Positions 29,116 through 38,121 of a DNA stretch of 64,000 nt are shown here, in pieces. The translations under genes were made by a program, and so were the position numbers. Every line of letters begins with the position of its first letter. Positions within the stretch are counted from its first letter, which is position 1. Source of the DNA: Verrucomicrobiia bacterium (GTDB taxonomy: Bacteria > Verrucomicrobiota > Verrucomicrobiia > Limisphaerales > JADLHS01); NCBI GenBank assembly GCA_023953615.1, contig JAMLJH010000001.1, forward strand, positions 785,360-849,359, read 5' to 3'. The notes below the pieces were generated by a model. That model made no database searches, was not told the origin of the DNA, and worked only from the letters and a program-made list of their open reading frames with translations.

Positions 29116-29721
29116 TCAATCCCGCGCGTACGCCGCCCGTCGCGTGACGATGCCCTGCGCGTTAAAATCACGTTCAAAATCCGTTCGCACCGCCGCCAGC
29201 TCCGCTGGCGTCGCCACCGGATGAAACCGTTGTTCCGCGGCAAATACCGATTGCATCTGCTGAAAATAATCCGCGTCATCCGTGCGCAAATAAACCCGCC
29301 CTCCCGGGACCAGGACTTGGTAGGCCAGCGTGGGAAAACGCTCGTTGATAAGGCGAAACTTCCGGTGTTTTTGCTTCGGCCACGGATCGGGAAAATAAAT
29401 GTGCAACGCGGTGGCGCAATGCGGGGGCAACAGGTATTCGAGGAAATACGCGCTCTCGATCCGCACCCCGCCCAGATTGGTCAGACCGCGCCGCCGCCCT
29501 TTGCGATCCAGCTTCTGGATACGTCCCAACAACCGCTCCACGCCCAGAAAATTGGTGGTTGGGTTTTGCGCCGCGTAATCCAGCAGAAAAGACGCATCAC
29601 CGCAACCCAGTTCCACCTCCAACGGTTGCGCTTGTGGAAAAAGCTGCCGCAGCTCCAACCGCTCCACAATGGACGGCAACTCGTAAAGCAACGCTCTGGA
29701 TTCAGTCGGCGATAATCCCAT
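29116..29721 (-). CDS. trmB: tRNA (guanine-N7-)-methyltransferase TrmB
   Basis: A 201-residue SAM-dependent methyltransferase. The SAM-binding loop is LEVELGCGDASFLLDYA, followed by FLGVERLLGRI, and the family signature is HIYFPDPWPKQKHRKFRL. It methylates N7 of G46 in tRNA. The N-terminus is short for TrmB but the catalytic part is complete. The gene is convergent with the holin-family gene, with stops one base apart. Confidence 0.92.
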   Translation of the reverse strand: MGLSPTESRALLYELPSIVERLELRQLFPQAQPLEVELGCGDASFLLDYAAQNPTTNFLGVERLLGRIQKLDRKGRRRGLTNLGGVRIESAYFLEYLLPPHCATALHIYFPDPWPKQKHRKFRLINERFPTLAYQVLVPGGRVYLRTDDADYFQQMQSVFAAEQRFHPVATPAELAAVRTDFERDFNAQGIVTRRAAYARD

Positions 29722-29867
29722 CGCCGCAGCTTAAGCGGCCCACGACCACGGTGCAACCGCCCGAAACACGCGCAAGGAAATGGCAACCGGGAAAGCCATT
29801 GTTCCCGTCCCAGTTTTCGCGTGGTTGGCGTATTTCGCGGTCGCGATCGTGCAACGGCAACTGGGGA

Positions 29868-30184
29868 GCATACGCGTCTCGCGTATGCTGTCGGGCGTCT
29901 CGCCCGACAGAAACCGCACCGGCTTAACCGGAATGATGCAGTTAGTTCAGGTGGAACGGCCAACTTGGCCGTTCTGGGCGGCAACCTGCCGTCCAGCCGA
30001 GCGCACGGAGATCGCACCCCATTGAGTTCGCACTCTTTGCGTTCGACTGCCGGGCTGGTAGCCCGACAGAACGGGCCAGTGGCCCGTTCCACCCAAACTC
30101 CAATCAAATCACACCAGCTTGCGGCTAATCCGCTTCATCCGGTGTTCGACGCGGGACGCGGCGAACTGCACCCGAGACGGGTGC
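29868..30184. repeat. Array of triloop hairpins in a 660-base gene-free stretch
   Basis: Between trmB and the next gene no credible coding frame is seen. Hairpins with 7-9 bp perfect stems lie at 29868-29888 (GCATACGCG, loop TCT), 29889-29909 (TGTCGGGCG, loop TCT), 29954-29974 (GAACGGCC, loop AACTT), 30048-30068 (imperfect), 30069-30089 (GAACGGGCC, loop AGT) and 30168-30184 (GCACCCG, loop AGA). Stems differ while loops TCT or AGA recur, so pairing has been kept. This looks like a repeat family, possibly made by a RAYT-type transposase. Confidence 0.65.
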
Positions 30185-30380
30185 GCTCCCCAACTCATGA
30201 CCTCGCTTTCTTGAAGTTCATAGCAACCGGTAGCATTTGGTCACAACGAAAGTTCGGCTTGTGGTCAAAAGGTGTGAATCAATTGTCGGCGCCGGAGCCG
30301 TCGTCCGAGCCGGCGAGCCAGATTCTTTCTCACTGCTTGTGCGGGACACCGAAGGTCTCTGTTTTACTCACAACGCGATG

Positions 30381-30887
30381 CTAAACCCGATTCGCATAAA
30401 GCGTTGGCAACCACGCCACGCCAAGGGCCATCACGACAGCAGCCATGACGAACGCCAACAAGAATGATGGGAAAATGAATGCGACGATTCCCGCACTGGC
30501 AACCAAGAAGATACTCGCGAGCTTTGAGAACATCACAAGTTTTGAAAATTTGCCAAGTTTGTTGAAAATGTGGTCTGCATTTTCTCTTTCGTTGTGAGAG
30601 AGCGCAAGCCCCAGCCGCTCGATTAGGGACGCAAGAGCCGGATCCTGCAGTCCCGTTAATGGACTCAAAACAACGAATTCCGACTGCCCCTCCTGCGTTG
30701 AGATCAACACTCTACCTCGGTGACGAAGCAGGCGTTTGATATTTGTCCATTCGATATGGCGATTCTGAACTTCCAAGCCTTCCCGAGAAGCGACCAGTTC
30801 AGACGAGCATGCACCAAACCACTTTAACAAGCCTGTTCCTCTCGGAACGTTGATACGACACGAAAATGTTTGTGAGCACTTGTTCAT
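30381..30887 (-). CDS. Hypothetical membrane protein
   Basis: A 168-residue protein with a hydrophilic N-terminal domain that looks beta-rich (VASREGLEVQNRHIEWTNI, then VLISTQEGQSEFVVLSPL) and two adjacent helices near the C-terminus (SIFLVASAGIVAFIF and LLAFVMAAVVMALGVAWL). The pattern recalls YcxB-like or PH-like membrane proteins, but the match is weak. Base composition is lower in GC than the flanking genes, which may point to transfer. No operon partner. Confidence 0.45.
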   Translation of the reverse strand: MNKCSQTFSCRINVPRGTGLLKWFGACSSELVASREGLEVQNRHIEWTNIKRLLRHRGRVLISTQEGQSEFVVLSPLTGLQDPALASLIERLGLALSHNERENADHIFNKLGKFSKLVMFSKLASIFLVASAGIVAFIFPSFLLAFVMAAVVMALGVAWLPTLYANRV

Positions 30888-31160
30888 GAGCGCAAAAGAA
30901 TTTGAGCCACTTTTTGCGGGGAAACAACTCTATATCTTATCGCCTGTTTGCCATTCCCGGCGTTGTAGCCATGACTCCGCGACTGCCAACCAATGAATAA
31001 ACTGCGAACCACCCGAAACACGCGAAACCGTGCTCCCTCTCCGCCATCGCGATGGAGGATCTCGAAATGAACATCGCGTCACCGATGAAACGGAGATGAA
31101 TCGAGCCCCGGATCGAGGCCCAAAATTACTTGCCAAAGCGCGGTCAATTTGCGTTGATAG

Positions 31161-31184
31161 GCAGGAAATTGTGAGCTTTCCTGC
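31161..31184 (+). promoter_or_regulatory. Hairpin in the leader of the exported repeat protein
   Basis: An 8-bp perfect stem, GCAGGAAA/TTTCCTGC, with an 8-base loop ends 35 bases before the ATG at 31220. No T-run follows, so it is unlikely to be a terminator; it may affect mRNA stability or translation. A second palindrome, CCATCGCGATGG, lies at 31044-31055. The 332-base gap 30888-31219 otherwise shows nothing that I can support as a gene. Confidence 0.35.
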
Positions 31185-31219
31185 GGAAGGGAGCCGGTAA
31201 AAAACAACCAAACATTATT

Positions 31220-33313
31220 ATGAAATCAGTTCATCTCAGTGAAGCATCTGGAAATTCGAGGACCATGATCAGACGGGCACCCATCGGATCACCCTTCTGG
31301 CGACGAGCCGGACGGAGTTGTGGTGGCGCGGTGTTATCCACCTTTCTGCTGTTGGCGGGGAGCATGGCTTACGCGCAAACCTACCTGATTGACTTTGGCG
31401 GGGCGGTGGGAACGACGCGCGGCGAGGCGCCGGCGAACGATCCAAACCGTTATTGGAACAACGTGAATAACACTCTGGGAGCGACGCTCAATGGCACGTT
31501 GACCGGGTTGGTGGACAGCTACAACACAACGAGCAGCATCAGTCTGGTCATCGTGAGTCCGTTCAATGATGTGAACGACAACGGCACCCGGTTTTCCACG
31601 CTCTATCCGGAAAACGCCACGCGCGATTCCCTGTACGGCAATACCGAAGAGTGGATCGGCAAGGCCAATGTCACCCCGAAGTTCAAATTGACGGGCTTGG
31701 ACGCCGCCACGAAATACTCGTTCACATTTTACGCGTCGCGGATGAGTGTGAGCGACAACCGGGAGACGGAATACACGGTGGTTGGGGCCACGACGGAGAC
31801 GGCGGTGTTGGATGCGTCGGCGAACGAAGAAAACACGACGACGGTATCCGACCTAAGTCCCGATGCCGCGGGAGAAATCAGCATCGCGCTGGCGCCCTCG
31901 GCCAACAATGACAACGCGTATCACTTCACCTATCTGGGCGTGCTGCAAATTGAAGCTGTACCGCCGCAGACGCCGTTGGCGTTCACGGAACAGCCGTCGA
32001 GCCGGACGGTGATCCAGCTCACTCCGACCACCTTTACGTGTGCCGTCAGCGGTCCCGCTCCGTATTTCGTGCAATGGTACGAGAACGGTAACCCCATCTA
32101 TAACGCCAATGATTTCACTTATACGGTGGCATCTGCGGACCTCTCAATGGACGGCTACACCTATTCCGTGACGGTGAGCAACCTGCAATACGGCGTATCG
32201 AGTACGAACGCGGTGCTGCACGTATCGAACGACACCCAGCCCCCGACATTGCTTTCGGCGGCATGCTATGACGGACAAACGATCGTCGTGACTTTTGACG
32301 AGCCATTGGATTGGACGAGCGCGAGCGACACGCAAAACTTCACGGTGAACAACGGTAGCGTGGGCGTGAGCGCGGCCGTACCGGATTACGAAATTGGAAA
32401 GACCGTGACGCTGTACCTGTCGGAAAACCTCGCGGGCAGCTTCACTGTGACCGTGAACAATGTTAAAGACGTGGTGGGCAACACCATTGCGCCCAATAGC
32501 AGCGTGACGGGTCAGGCACTCGCCATTGAAGATCAAGACCTGCTGTTTGATTTCGGTGCGAACGGCTCACCGACCGGGTTTGGTCCGCTGCCGGCGGATC
32601 CCGTCAACTATTGGAATAACATTACCGGAGTGGGCACAATGGAAGGTGGTGAGGCCTACGATATCGTGACGGTTCATAACGCACCGACCCAGATTGGGCT
32701 GGTCATGATCGCGCCCTTCAATGGGGTCAACGAGAATGGCACCCTGACTTCAACTCTGTTTCCGGCAACGGCCACGCGCGATTCCTTGTTTGGCAATACT
32801 GAAGCGTTCGGATCTGGTGCCAATTTCTTCCCGAAATTCAAACTTACCGGGTTGAATCCGGCGCGTCAGTACACGTTGACGTTTTACGCCTCGCGGACCG
32901 GCGTCGGCGACAATCGGGAAACGGGCTACACGGTGGAAGGTGGTAACACGGGCTTCGCCGCGTTGAACGCCGCAAACAATATTGACAATATCGCCACCAC
33001 GACCGGGATTTCACCCACTGCCGACGGTGAAATTCAAGTGAGCATTGCCCCCACGGCCAACAACAACAATGGCAATCACTTCACCTATCTCGGCGTGCTG
33101 CGCGTCGCTCCCTACGTCGTGCCGCTGGAGTTCACCTCGGTGGAGATCAGTGGTGGCAAGGTGCATCTGAGCTGGACCGGCACCGCCCAATTGGAGCGCG
33201 CGTCCTCACTCGAGGGCGAAGACCAATGGACGCCAGTCGTACCCGCGCCGACCTCGCCTTACGAGGAGGATGTGGTGACTGGAGAGAACCGCTTCTTCCG
33301 GCTCGTACAATAA
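31220..33313 (+). CDS. Exported multidomain protein with two copies of a novel repeat module
   Basis: A 697-residue protein with a signal peptide ending near residue 52 (LLLAGSMAYAQ). A module of about 190 residues appears at about 54-245 and again at about 440-630. It starts with LIDFG or LLFDFG, has YWNN, then DSLYGNTE or DSLFGNTE, FKLTGL, FTFYASR or LTFYASR, and ends with HFTYLGVL. Between the copies lie an Ig-like domain (PYFVQWYENGNPI) and a bacterial Ig-like/SwmB-type domain (FDEPLDWTSASDTQNF). It ends in a fibronectin-like domain with RFFRLVQ. The module may bind carbohydrate; this is inferred from domain order. Two related modules occur in the next gene. Confidence 0.75.
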   Translation: MKSVHLSEASGNSRTMIRRAPIGSPFWRRAGRSCGGAVLSTFLLLAGSMAYAQTYLIDFGGAVGTTRGEAPANDPNRYWNNVNNTLGATLNGTLTGLVDSYNTTSSISLVIVSPFNDVNDNGTRFSTLYPENATRDSLYGNTEEWIGKANVTPKFKLTGLDAATKYSFTFYASRMSVSDNRETEYTVVGATTETAVLDASANEENTTTVSDLSPDAAGEISIALAPSANNDNAYHFTYLGVLQIEAVPPQTPLAFTEQPSSRTVIQLTPTTFTCAVSGPAPYFVQWYENGNPIYNANDFTYTVASADLSMDGYTYSVTVSNLQYGVSSTNAVLHVSNDTQPPTLLSAACYDGQTIVVTFDEPLDWTSASDTQNFTVNNGSVGVSAAVPDYEIGKTVTLYLSENLAGSFTVTVNNVKDVVGNTIAPNSSVTGQALAIEDQDLLFDFGANGSPTGFGPLPADPVNYWNNITGVGTMEGGEAYDIVTVHNAPTQIGLVMIAPFNGVNENGTLTSTLFPATATRDSLFGNTEAFGSGANFFPKFKLTGLNPARQYTLTFYASRTGVGDNRETGYTVEGGNTGFAALNAANNIDNIATTTGISPTADGEIQVSIAPTANNNNGNHFTYLGVLRVAPYVVPLEFTSVEISGGKVHLSWTGTAQLERASSLEGEDQWTPVVPAPTSPYEEDVVTGENRFFRLVQ

Positions 33314-33343
33314 CGGGGTGGTTTAAGGGTGTTTGAATAGTTC

Positions 33344-33385
33344 ACCCACGGAAAGCTTGTTTGGTTTCCGTGGGTGTTTTGTTTT
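33344..33385 (+). terminator. Rho-independent terminator
   Basis: An 11-bp perfect stem, ACCCACGGAAA/TTTCCGTGGGT at 33344-33354 and 33365-33375, has a 10-base loop and is followed by a T-rich tract, gttttgtttt. It lies 31 bases past the stop of the exported repeat protein. It therefore separates this gene from the next and argues against a start at 33333 inside it. Confidence 0.85.
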
Positions 33386-33428
33386 AGTGGCGGCAAGTGA
33401 AATGGTCTGCCAAGTTAATCCGGTAAAA

Positions 33429-35945
33429 ATGCAGTTGTTTATGTTGATTCATCGTCTGATTCGTCTCGCCTTGATCGTTGCGCTCGCGGGAGCGGGAACG
33501 CAAATGTCGTCCGCTCAAAATCGCGTGCTCTTCATTGGAAACAGTTTCACCATCGGCAGCGGTGGCGGCGGTGTGCCCGGTATTTTTGACCGGCTGGCCC
33601 AGGCGGGCGGACACGCGGATCCGGACACGGTGATGCAGGCAACGGGCGGCGTGGATTTCAAATACCATTACGAGAGCGCCGCCACGCTGGCGACCATTGC
33701 GTCCAAACCGTGGACGCATGTCATTCTGCAAAACTACAGCACGCAGCCCACGCATCTGGCGAGCGGCAACATCCCCGACCATTACACCTACGGCACGCTG
33801 CTCTACGAAAAGATCATGCAGAACTATCCGCAAACGCAGGTGATTCTCTTTGAAACCTGGTCCCGTTCGGCGGCTCATTCCTTGATCACCGGAGTTTCGG
33901 GACCAAACAGTTTCGCCAGCACCGCTGAATTTCAAACCGAGTTGCGCACCAACTATCAGGGCCTGGCCAATTCGATCAATTTGAATTATCCGACAAACCT
34001 GCAGGTCGCGGTCGCCCCCGTTGGTGACGCCTGGGAGAACGCGGGCGGGTTGCGGGAGTTGACGGATCCGCTTTACGTGCGGTTGCACGGCAGTGACGAA
34101 TATCACGGCAACAACAACGGTTATTACCTGACGGCCTGCGTGATTTACAGCGTGATTTATGGGGTGAGTCCACACGGGCTGGGAACAAACGCGCTGATCA
34201 CCAGTCTCGGTTTGGGGCTTACCGTGCCGACGGCCCAGTTGGAGGATGCGGCGTGGGCAACCGTTTCCGGCGGCAGCCAGCTTGGCACGCAATCTTTCCT
34301 CTTCGATTTTGGCGCGGACGCCACGCCAACCCTTTACGGTCCCGCTCCCGGCGATCCGGAAAATTATTGGAACAACGTGCTCGAAACGGTCGGCGCTTCG
34401 CCCCTTGGCCAACTGAGCAATATCGTCACCACGGCCAACCAGCCGACGGACATCGGATTGGAAATTCTTAGTCGCTTCAACGGGGCCAACGCCAACGGCA
34501 CGACCGCGGCGGCGGATTTTCCCGCAACGGCCACGCAGGATTCCTTATACGGCAACACGGAATCCTTCAACGGTTTGAGTGATATTTTTCCCAGCTTCAA
34601 ACTGACCCGACTCAACACCAATCGTACTTACAGCTTCACCTTTTACGCCTCGCGGATGGGAGTCAGTGACCACCGGGAAACGGGCTACACGGTTTCCGGA
34701 CAAAATTCCGGGGTCGCGGTGCTGGATGCCGCAAACAATCTGAACGCCACCGCGTCGGTGACCGCCATCACCCCGACGGCTGACGGCGCCATCACCATCA
34801 GTCTCGCGCCCACCGCGAACAACAATAACGCCAATCATTTCACCTACCTAGGCGCCCTGCGGATAGATGCCGTGCCGGAACAAACGCCGATTATCTTCAC
34901 CAAAGAGCCTACCGATCAAACCGTGTCCGAATACCTGCCGGCATTTTTCACCGCCGCCGTGCAGGGCACCCCGCCGTATTTCATTCAATGGTTCAGCAAC
35001 GACGTGGCGATTCCCGACGCGCACCAACTCACGCTGACCATTCCGTCCGTGACCCTGGACCTGGATGGCAGCCGGTATTCGGTCACCGTGAGCAATCTCG
35101 CGTTTGGCGTCACCAGCAGTAACGCGGTGTTGCATGTGGTCCCGTCCTCGCAAAATCCCGCGCAGCAAACCCTGCTGTTCGATTTTGGAGGCGTCACCAC
35201 GACCAGTTATGGTTCGGCGCCTAATGATCCGTTTAACTTTTGGAATAACATCACCACCGCGGTGGGCAGCTCCGACACCGGACGGCTGACCAATATCGTC
35301 ACCACGCTGAATGGGCCAACCACGGTGGGGCTGGTGATGGTGCGGCGCTTCAATGGGGCGAACGAAAACGGCACCACCAGTTCGCTCTTCCTGCCCGCCA
35401 ACGCCACCAGCGATTCGCTCTATGGCAACACGGAGACCTTCAGCGGGCTGGCCAATATTTTCCCCAGTTTCAAGCTGGTGGGATTGCAGCCTGACCATTT
35501 GTACGATCTGACCTTTTATGCTTCACGGTTGGGCGTGGGGGATAATCGGGAAACTGGCTATACGGTGGAAGGCGACACCCTGCGGTTTGCGACCTTGAAC
35601 GCGGCCAACAACGTGACCAACACGGTAAAGCTCACCGGCGTGGTACCCACTCCGGGCGGCGACCTCACCATCAGTCTGGCCCCGACGCCAAATAATAATA
35701 ACGCCAATCACTTCACTTACCTGGGCGTGCTGCGGGTGGACGCATTCTTACGTCCGCCCGAGTTCCTGGCGCCGGTGATTACAAATGGGCAGATCCAACT
35801 GGACTGGAGCGGTAACGCGCAATTGGAATGGGCCGACGTCCCCTCCGGTCCGTGGCATCCCATCACGCCGCGCCCCACTCCGCCTTATTCGGAGAATTTG
35901 GTGCCGGAACAAAATCGCTTTTTCCGTCTGTTGGCGGTCCCGTGA
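33429..35945 (+). CDS. Exported SGNH-hydrolase-like protein with two repeat modules
   Basis: About 838 residues from the ATG at 33429, chosen because the frame upstream runs through a terminator and a signal peptide follows here (LIRLALIVALAGAGTQMSSAQ). The N-terminal domain (about 30-280) looks like an SGNH/DUF4886 hydrolase: S39 in LFIGNSFT, ILQNYS, and an Asp-His pair in SDEYHGNNNGYYL. Then a repeat module (about 290-480), an Ig-like domain (PYFIQWFSNDVAIPDAH), a second repeat module (about 580-770) and a fibronectin-like end with RFFRLLAVP. The modules match those of the upstream gene. It probably removes ester groups, such as acetyl, from polysaccharides. Confidence 0.75.
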   Translation: MQLFMLIHRLIRLALIVALAGAGTQMSSAQNRVLFIGNSFTIGSGGGGVPGIFDRLAQAGGHADPDTVMQATGGVDFKYHYESAATLATIASKPWTHVILQNYSTQPTHLASGNIPDHYTYGTLLYEKIMQNYPQTQVILFETWSRSAAHSLITGVSGPNSFASTAEFQTELRTNYQGLANSINLNYPTNLQVAVAPVGDAWENAGGLRELTDPLYVRLHGSDEYHGNNNGYYLTACVIYSVIYGVSPHGLGTNALITSLGLGLTVPTAQLEDAAWATVSGGSQLGTQSFLFDFGADATPTLYGPAPGDPENYWNNVLETVGASPLGQLSNIVTTANQPTDIGLEILSRFNGANANGTTAAADFPATATQDSLYGNTESFNGLSDIFPSFKLTRLNTNRTYSFTFYASRMGVSDHRETGYTVSGQNSGVAVLDAANNLNATASVTAITPTADGAITISLAPTANNNNANHFTYLGALRIDAVPEQTPIIFTKEPTDQTVSEYLPAFFTAAVQGTPPYFIQWFSNDVAIPDAHQLTLTIPSVTLDLDGSRYSVTVSNLAFGVTSSNAVLHVVPSSQNPAQQTLLFDFGGVTTTSYGSAPNDPFNFWNNITTAVGSSDTGRLTNIVTTLNGPTTVGLVMVRRFNGANENGTTSSLFLPANATSDSLYGNTETFSGLANIFPSFKLVGLQPDHLYDLTFYASRLGVGDNRETGYTVEGDTLRFATLNAANNVTNTVKLTGVVPTPGGDLTISLAPTPNNNNANHFTYLGVLRVDAFLRPPEFLAPVITNGQIQLDWSGNAQLEWADVPSGPWHPITPRPTPPYSENLVPEQNRFFRLLAVP

Positions 35946-36076
35946 CGGGTTATGATTGCGGTTGAAACATGGCCGTTCTGTCCCGAAGGACAAATTCCTT
36001 CCGGGTCACCACGACGCGGAGTGACGGGTCAATCCCCGATAACCGCATCGCCATGCTTTAGAAACCTCGCCCACAC

Positions 36077-36928
36077 GTGAAGTTAATAAAAGGACCACTC
36101 CAACTCCTGGGTCTGGGACTGCTCCTAGCTGCTTCCGGGTTCGCTCAGGAATTACCGGGTTGGAAGCTCATTTGGGCGGATGAATTTGATCAGCCCAACG
36201 GCACTCGCCCTGACACGAACCGATGGGTTTTCGATCTCGGCCATAGCGGCTGGGGAAACGCCGAGCTTCAGAATTATACCGCGCGCACGAACAATGTTCG
36301 CATCGAGAACGGCCAGTTAATCATCGAAGCGCATCCGGATAATTTCCAGGATGTTCGCTACAGTTCGGGTCGGATCAAAACCCAGGGAAAATTTTCGTTC
36401 ACGTACGGTCGGGCGGAAGCGCGGATTAAAATTCCGCGTGGACAGGGCATCTGGCCCGCCTTTTGGATGTTGGGCGACCGTATTACGACGCATGGCTGGC
36501 CTGCCTGCGGAGAGATTGACATCATGGAAAACATCGGTCGTGAACCGAAGCTGATCCACGGCACGATTCATGGCCCCGGTTACTCGGGTAACGGGAGCAT
36601 TGGGGGCGTCTCGGCGTTGCCGGATCATGGAAATTTCGCCGACGATTTTCACGTTTACGCAATCGAGTGGACTCCCGATCAAATCCGATGGTTCATGGAC
36701 GGAACCGCATACTTTCAAGCAACGCCCAAGCTATTGCCCGAAGGGGCGACCTGGGCATTTACGCAGCCGCATTTTCTCCTGTTAAACTTGGCGGTGGGCG
36801 GACATTGGCCAGGATACCCGGACAATGACACCGTGCTGCCGCAGCGATTGGTGGTGGATTACGTGCGGGTTTATCAATCCACCACGCCGACTTCCATCTC
36901 CGGGTCGCCAGAAAATGAAAAACCTTAG
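36077..36928 (+). CDS. GH16 family glucanase (laminarinase-like)
   Basis: A 283-residue exported enzyme with a GTG start and signal peptide (LLGLGLLLAASGFAQ). The GH16 active site is complete: E146, D148 and E151 in GEIDIMEN, with WPAFWMLG before it and HFLLLNLAVGGHWPG after it. The segment WADEFDQPNG near the start and VVDYVRVYQS at the end are typical. It probably cleaves beta-1,3-glucans such as laminarin. No PKD or carbohydrate-binding domain is attached. It follows the SGNH gene in the same direction. Confidence 0.92.
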   Translation: MKLIKGPLQLLGLGLLLAASGFAQELPGWKLIWADEFDQPNGTRPDTNRWVFDLGHSGWGNAELQNYTARTNNVRIENGQLIIEAHPDNFQDVRYSSGRIKTQGKFSFTYGRAEARIKIPRGQGIWPAFWMLGDRITTHGWPACGEIDIMENIGREPKLIHGTIHGPGYSGNGSIGGVSALPDHGNFADDFHVYAIEWTPDQIRWFMDGTAYFQATPKLLPEGATWAFTQPHFLLLNLAVGGHWPGYPDNDTVLPQRLVVDYVRVYQSTTPTSISGSPENEKP

Positions 36929-37112
36929 CGTCGCTCATCCGTTGAGAGGAGCGGGATGACACTCCGCAGGCAACCGCGCGCGGGTTCTTGAACGGATCTT
37001 CTCGAAACGTCGGATAAAGGCGGGAATTTCCGGGAATTTCCCTTGAAAATTTTCCGCGTCTGACCGAGCATCGCCATGCTCACGCGTAGTCCGCGATAGT
37101 TCTGATGGGAAT

Positions 37113-37205
37113 GGAGAGATGGCCGAGTGGCTGAAGGCGCTGGTTTGCTAAACCGGTTTACGGTCAAAAGCCGTAACGAGGGTTCGAATCCCTCTCTCTC
37201 CGCCA
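37113..37205 (+). tRNA. tRNA-Ser (anticodon GCT)
   Basis: A 93-base gene with encoded CCA. The acceptor stem GGAGAGA pairs with TCTCTCC at 37195-37201. The anticodon stem is CTGGT/ACCGG with loop TTGCTAA, giving GCT at 37147-37149, which reads AGC and AGT. A long variable arm (ACGGTCAAAAGCCGT) is present as expected for serine tRNA. The T-loop is GGTTCGAATCC. Confidence 0.95.
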
Positions 37206-37409
37206 CCATGATCTAAATGCGGACTTACAGCAGATCTTTCGCAGTTCATTGAAGGCGGATTAATCGCGTAAAAACTTAAGTTCACTACGAGCCATTGGGT
37301 TCATGTTTTGGTGCTTCAAGGGTGTAGAACCTTCTGAATCGGTTCTTTTTCGGGTCCTACCGATGAGCTCGCACCTGACGGGGAAGAGGGTTATTGTAAC
37401 CTTCCCTTC

Positions 37410-38100
37410 CTATTCGGAGGTCATGGTCAAAACCATTCTGAACTTCACTTGGCCCGACTTCATTCTTTGGTATGCCTCGAATGCCTTCGCCAATGGCATC
37501 ACTTCGATTTGCGGGCGCACCCCCACCAGGACGCTGAAAGCGAGCGCCTTTTCGTTTTCGTAGGGAGTGCCAGTGATGGACCCAAGTAAGCTGAGCTCGT
37601 CTCCGACAAAATGCCCGGACGAAACTGACAGCGGATTTTTGCCAACACCGAGAAGCACAAGCCGGGCACGCGGAGAAAGCCCAGCGAGCAACGAAGACAC
37701 CGTTTCCGCATGTCCTATCGTGGAGATGATGGCTTTGGCCCCGCCCATCGCCATAAGTACACCGGCCGCATCTTCTCGGCTTGCGTCAATGTAAACATGA
37801 GCTCCCAGCCGCAAGGCCTCGTCCGCGATGTTCCGGCCTCGCCCGATGGCGGCCACCTCGAATCCCATCCGGCGAGCATATTGCAATGCTATGTGTCCCA
37901 AGCCTCCGACGCCGAGCACGGCGATGAGATCGCCCGGCTCCGCGCCCGATTTCTTCAACGCATTGAAGGTTGCCAGCCCGGCACAAAGGATGGGACCATC
38001 AGCAAGGTGCGCAGTTTCGCGGTACGACCTGATTTCTCCCGCTCGGCCAAACTCCACCGAGTGGACCGGAAACTTGGACTTGGAATCCGCTGCGGGTTTT
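37410..38100 (-). pseudogene. Zinc alcohol dehydrogenase, 5'-truncated
   Basis: The minus-strand frame holds the C-terminal NAD(P)-binding half of a medium-chain alcohol dehydrogenase: PILCAGLATFNALKKSG, VLGVGGLGHIALQYARRMG and FSVLVGVRPQIEVMPL near the end. About 200 residues align, against the usual 340-350. The catalytic N-terminal half with the zinc ligands is missing, and the frame runs into the start of the divergent GH43-like gene. It is probably a leftover of a rearrangement beside tRNA-Ser. The gap 37206-37409 shows nothing clear. Confidence 0.6.
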
Positions 38101-38121
38101 GTTCCATACTCCGAGTTATTG

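Noticed and set aside
30930-31211. A 93-codon minus-strand frame before the exported repeat protein
   Set aside because: No ribosome site, no domain, and it covers the likely leader and hairpin of the downstream gene.
36925-37209. Minus-strand frame with REGFEPS motif
   Set aside because: This is the well-known false protein made by translating the reverse strand of a tRNA-Ser gene.
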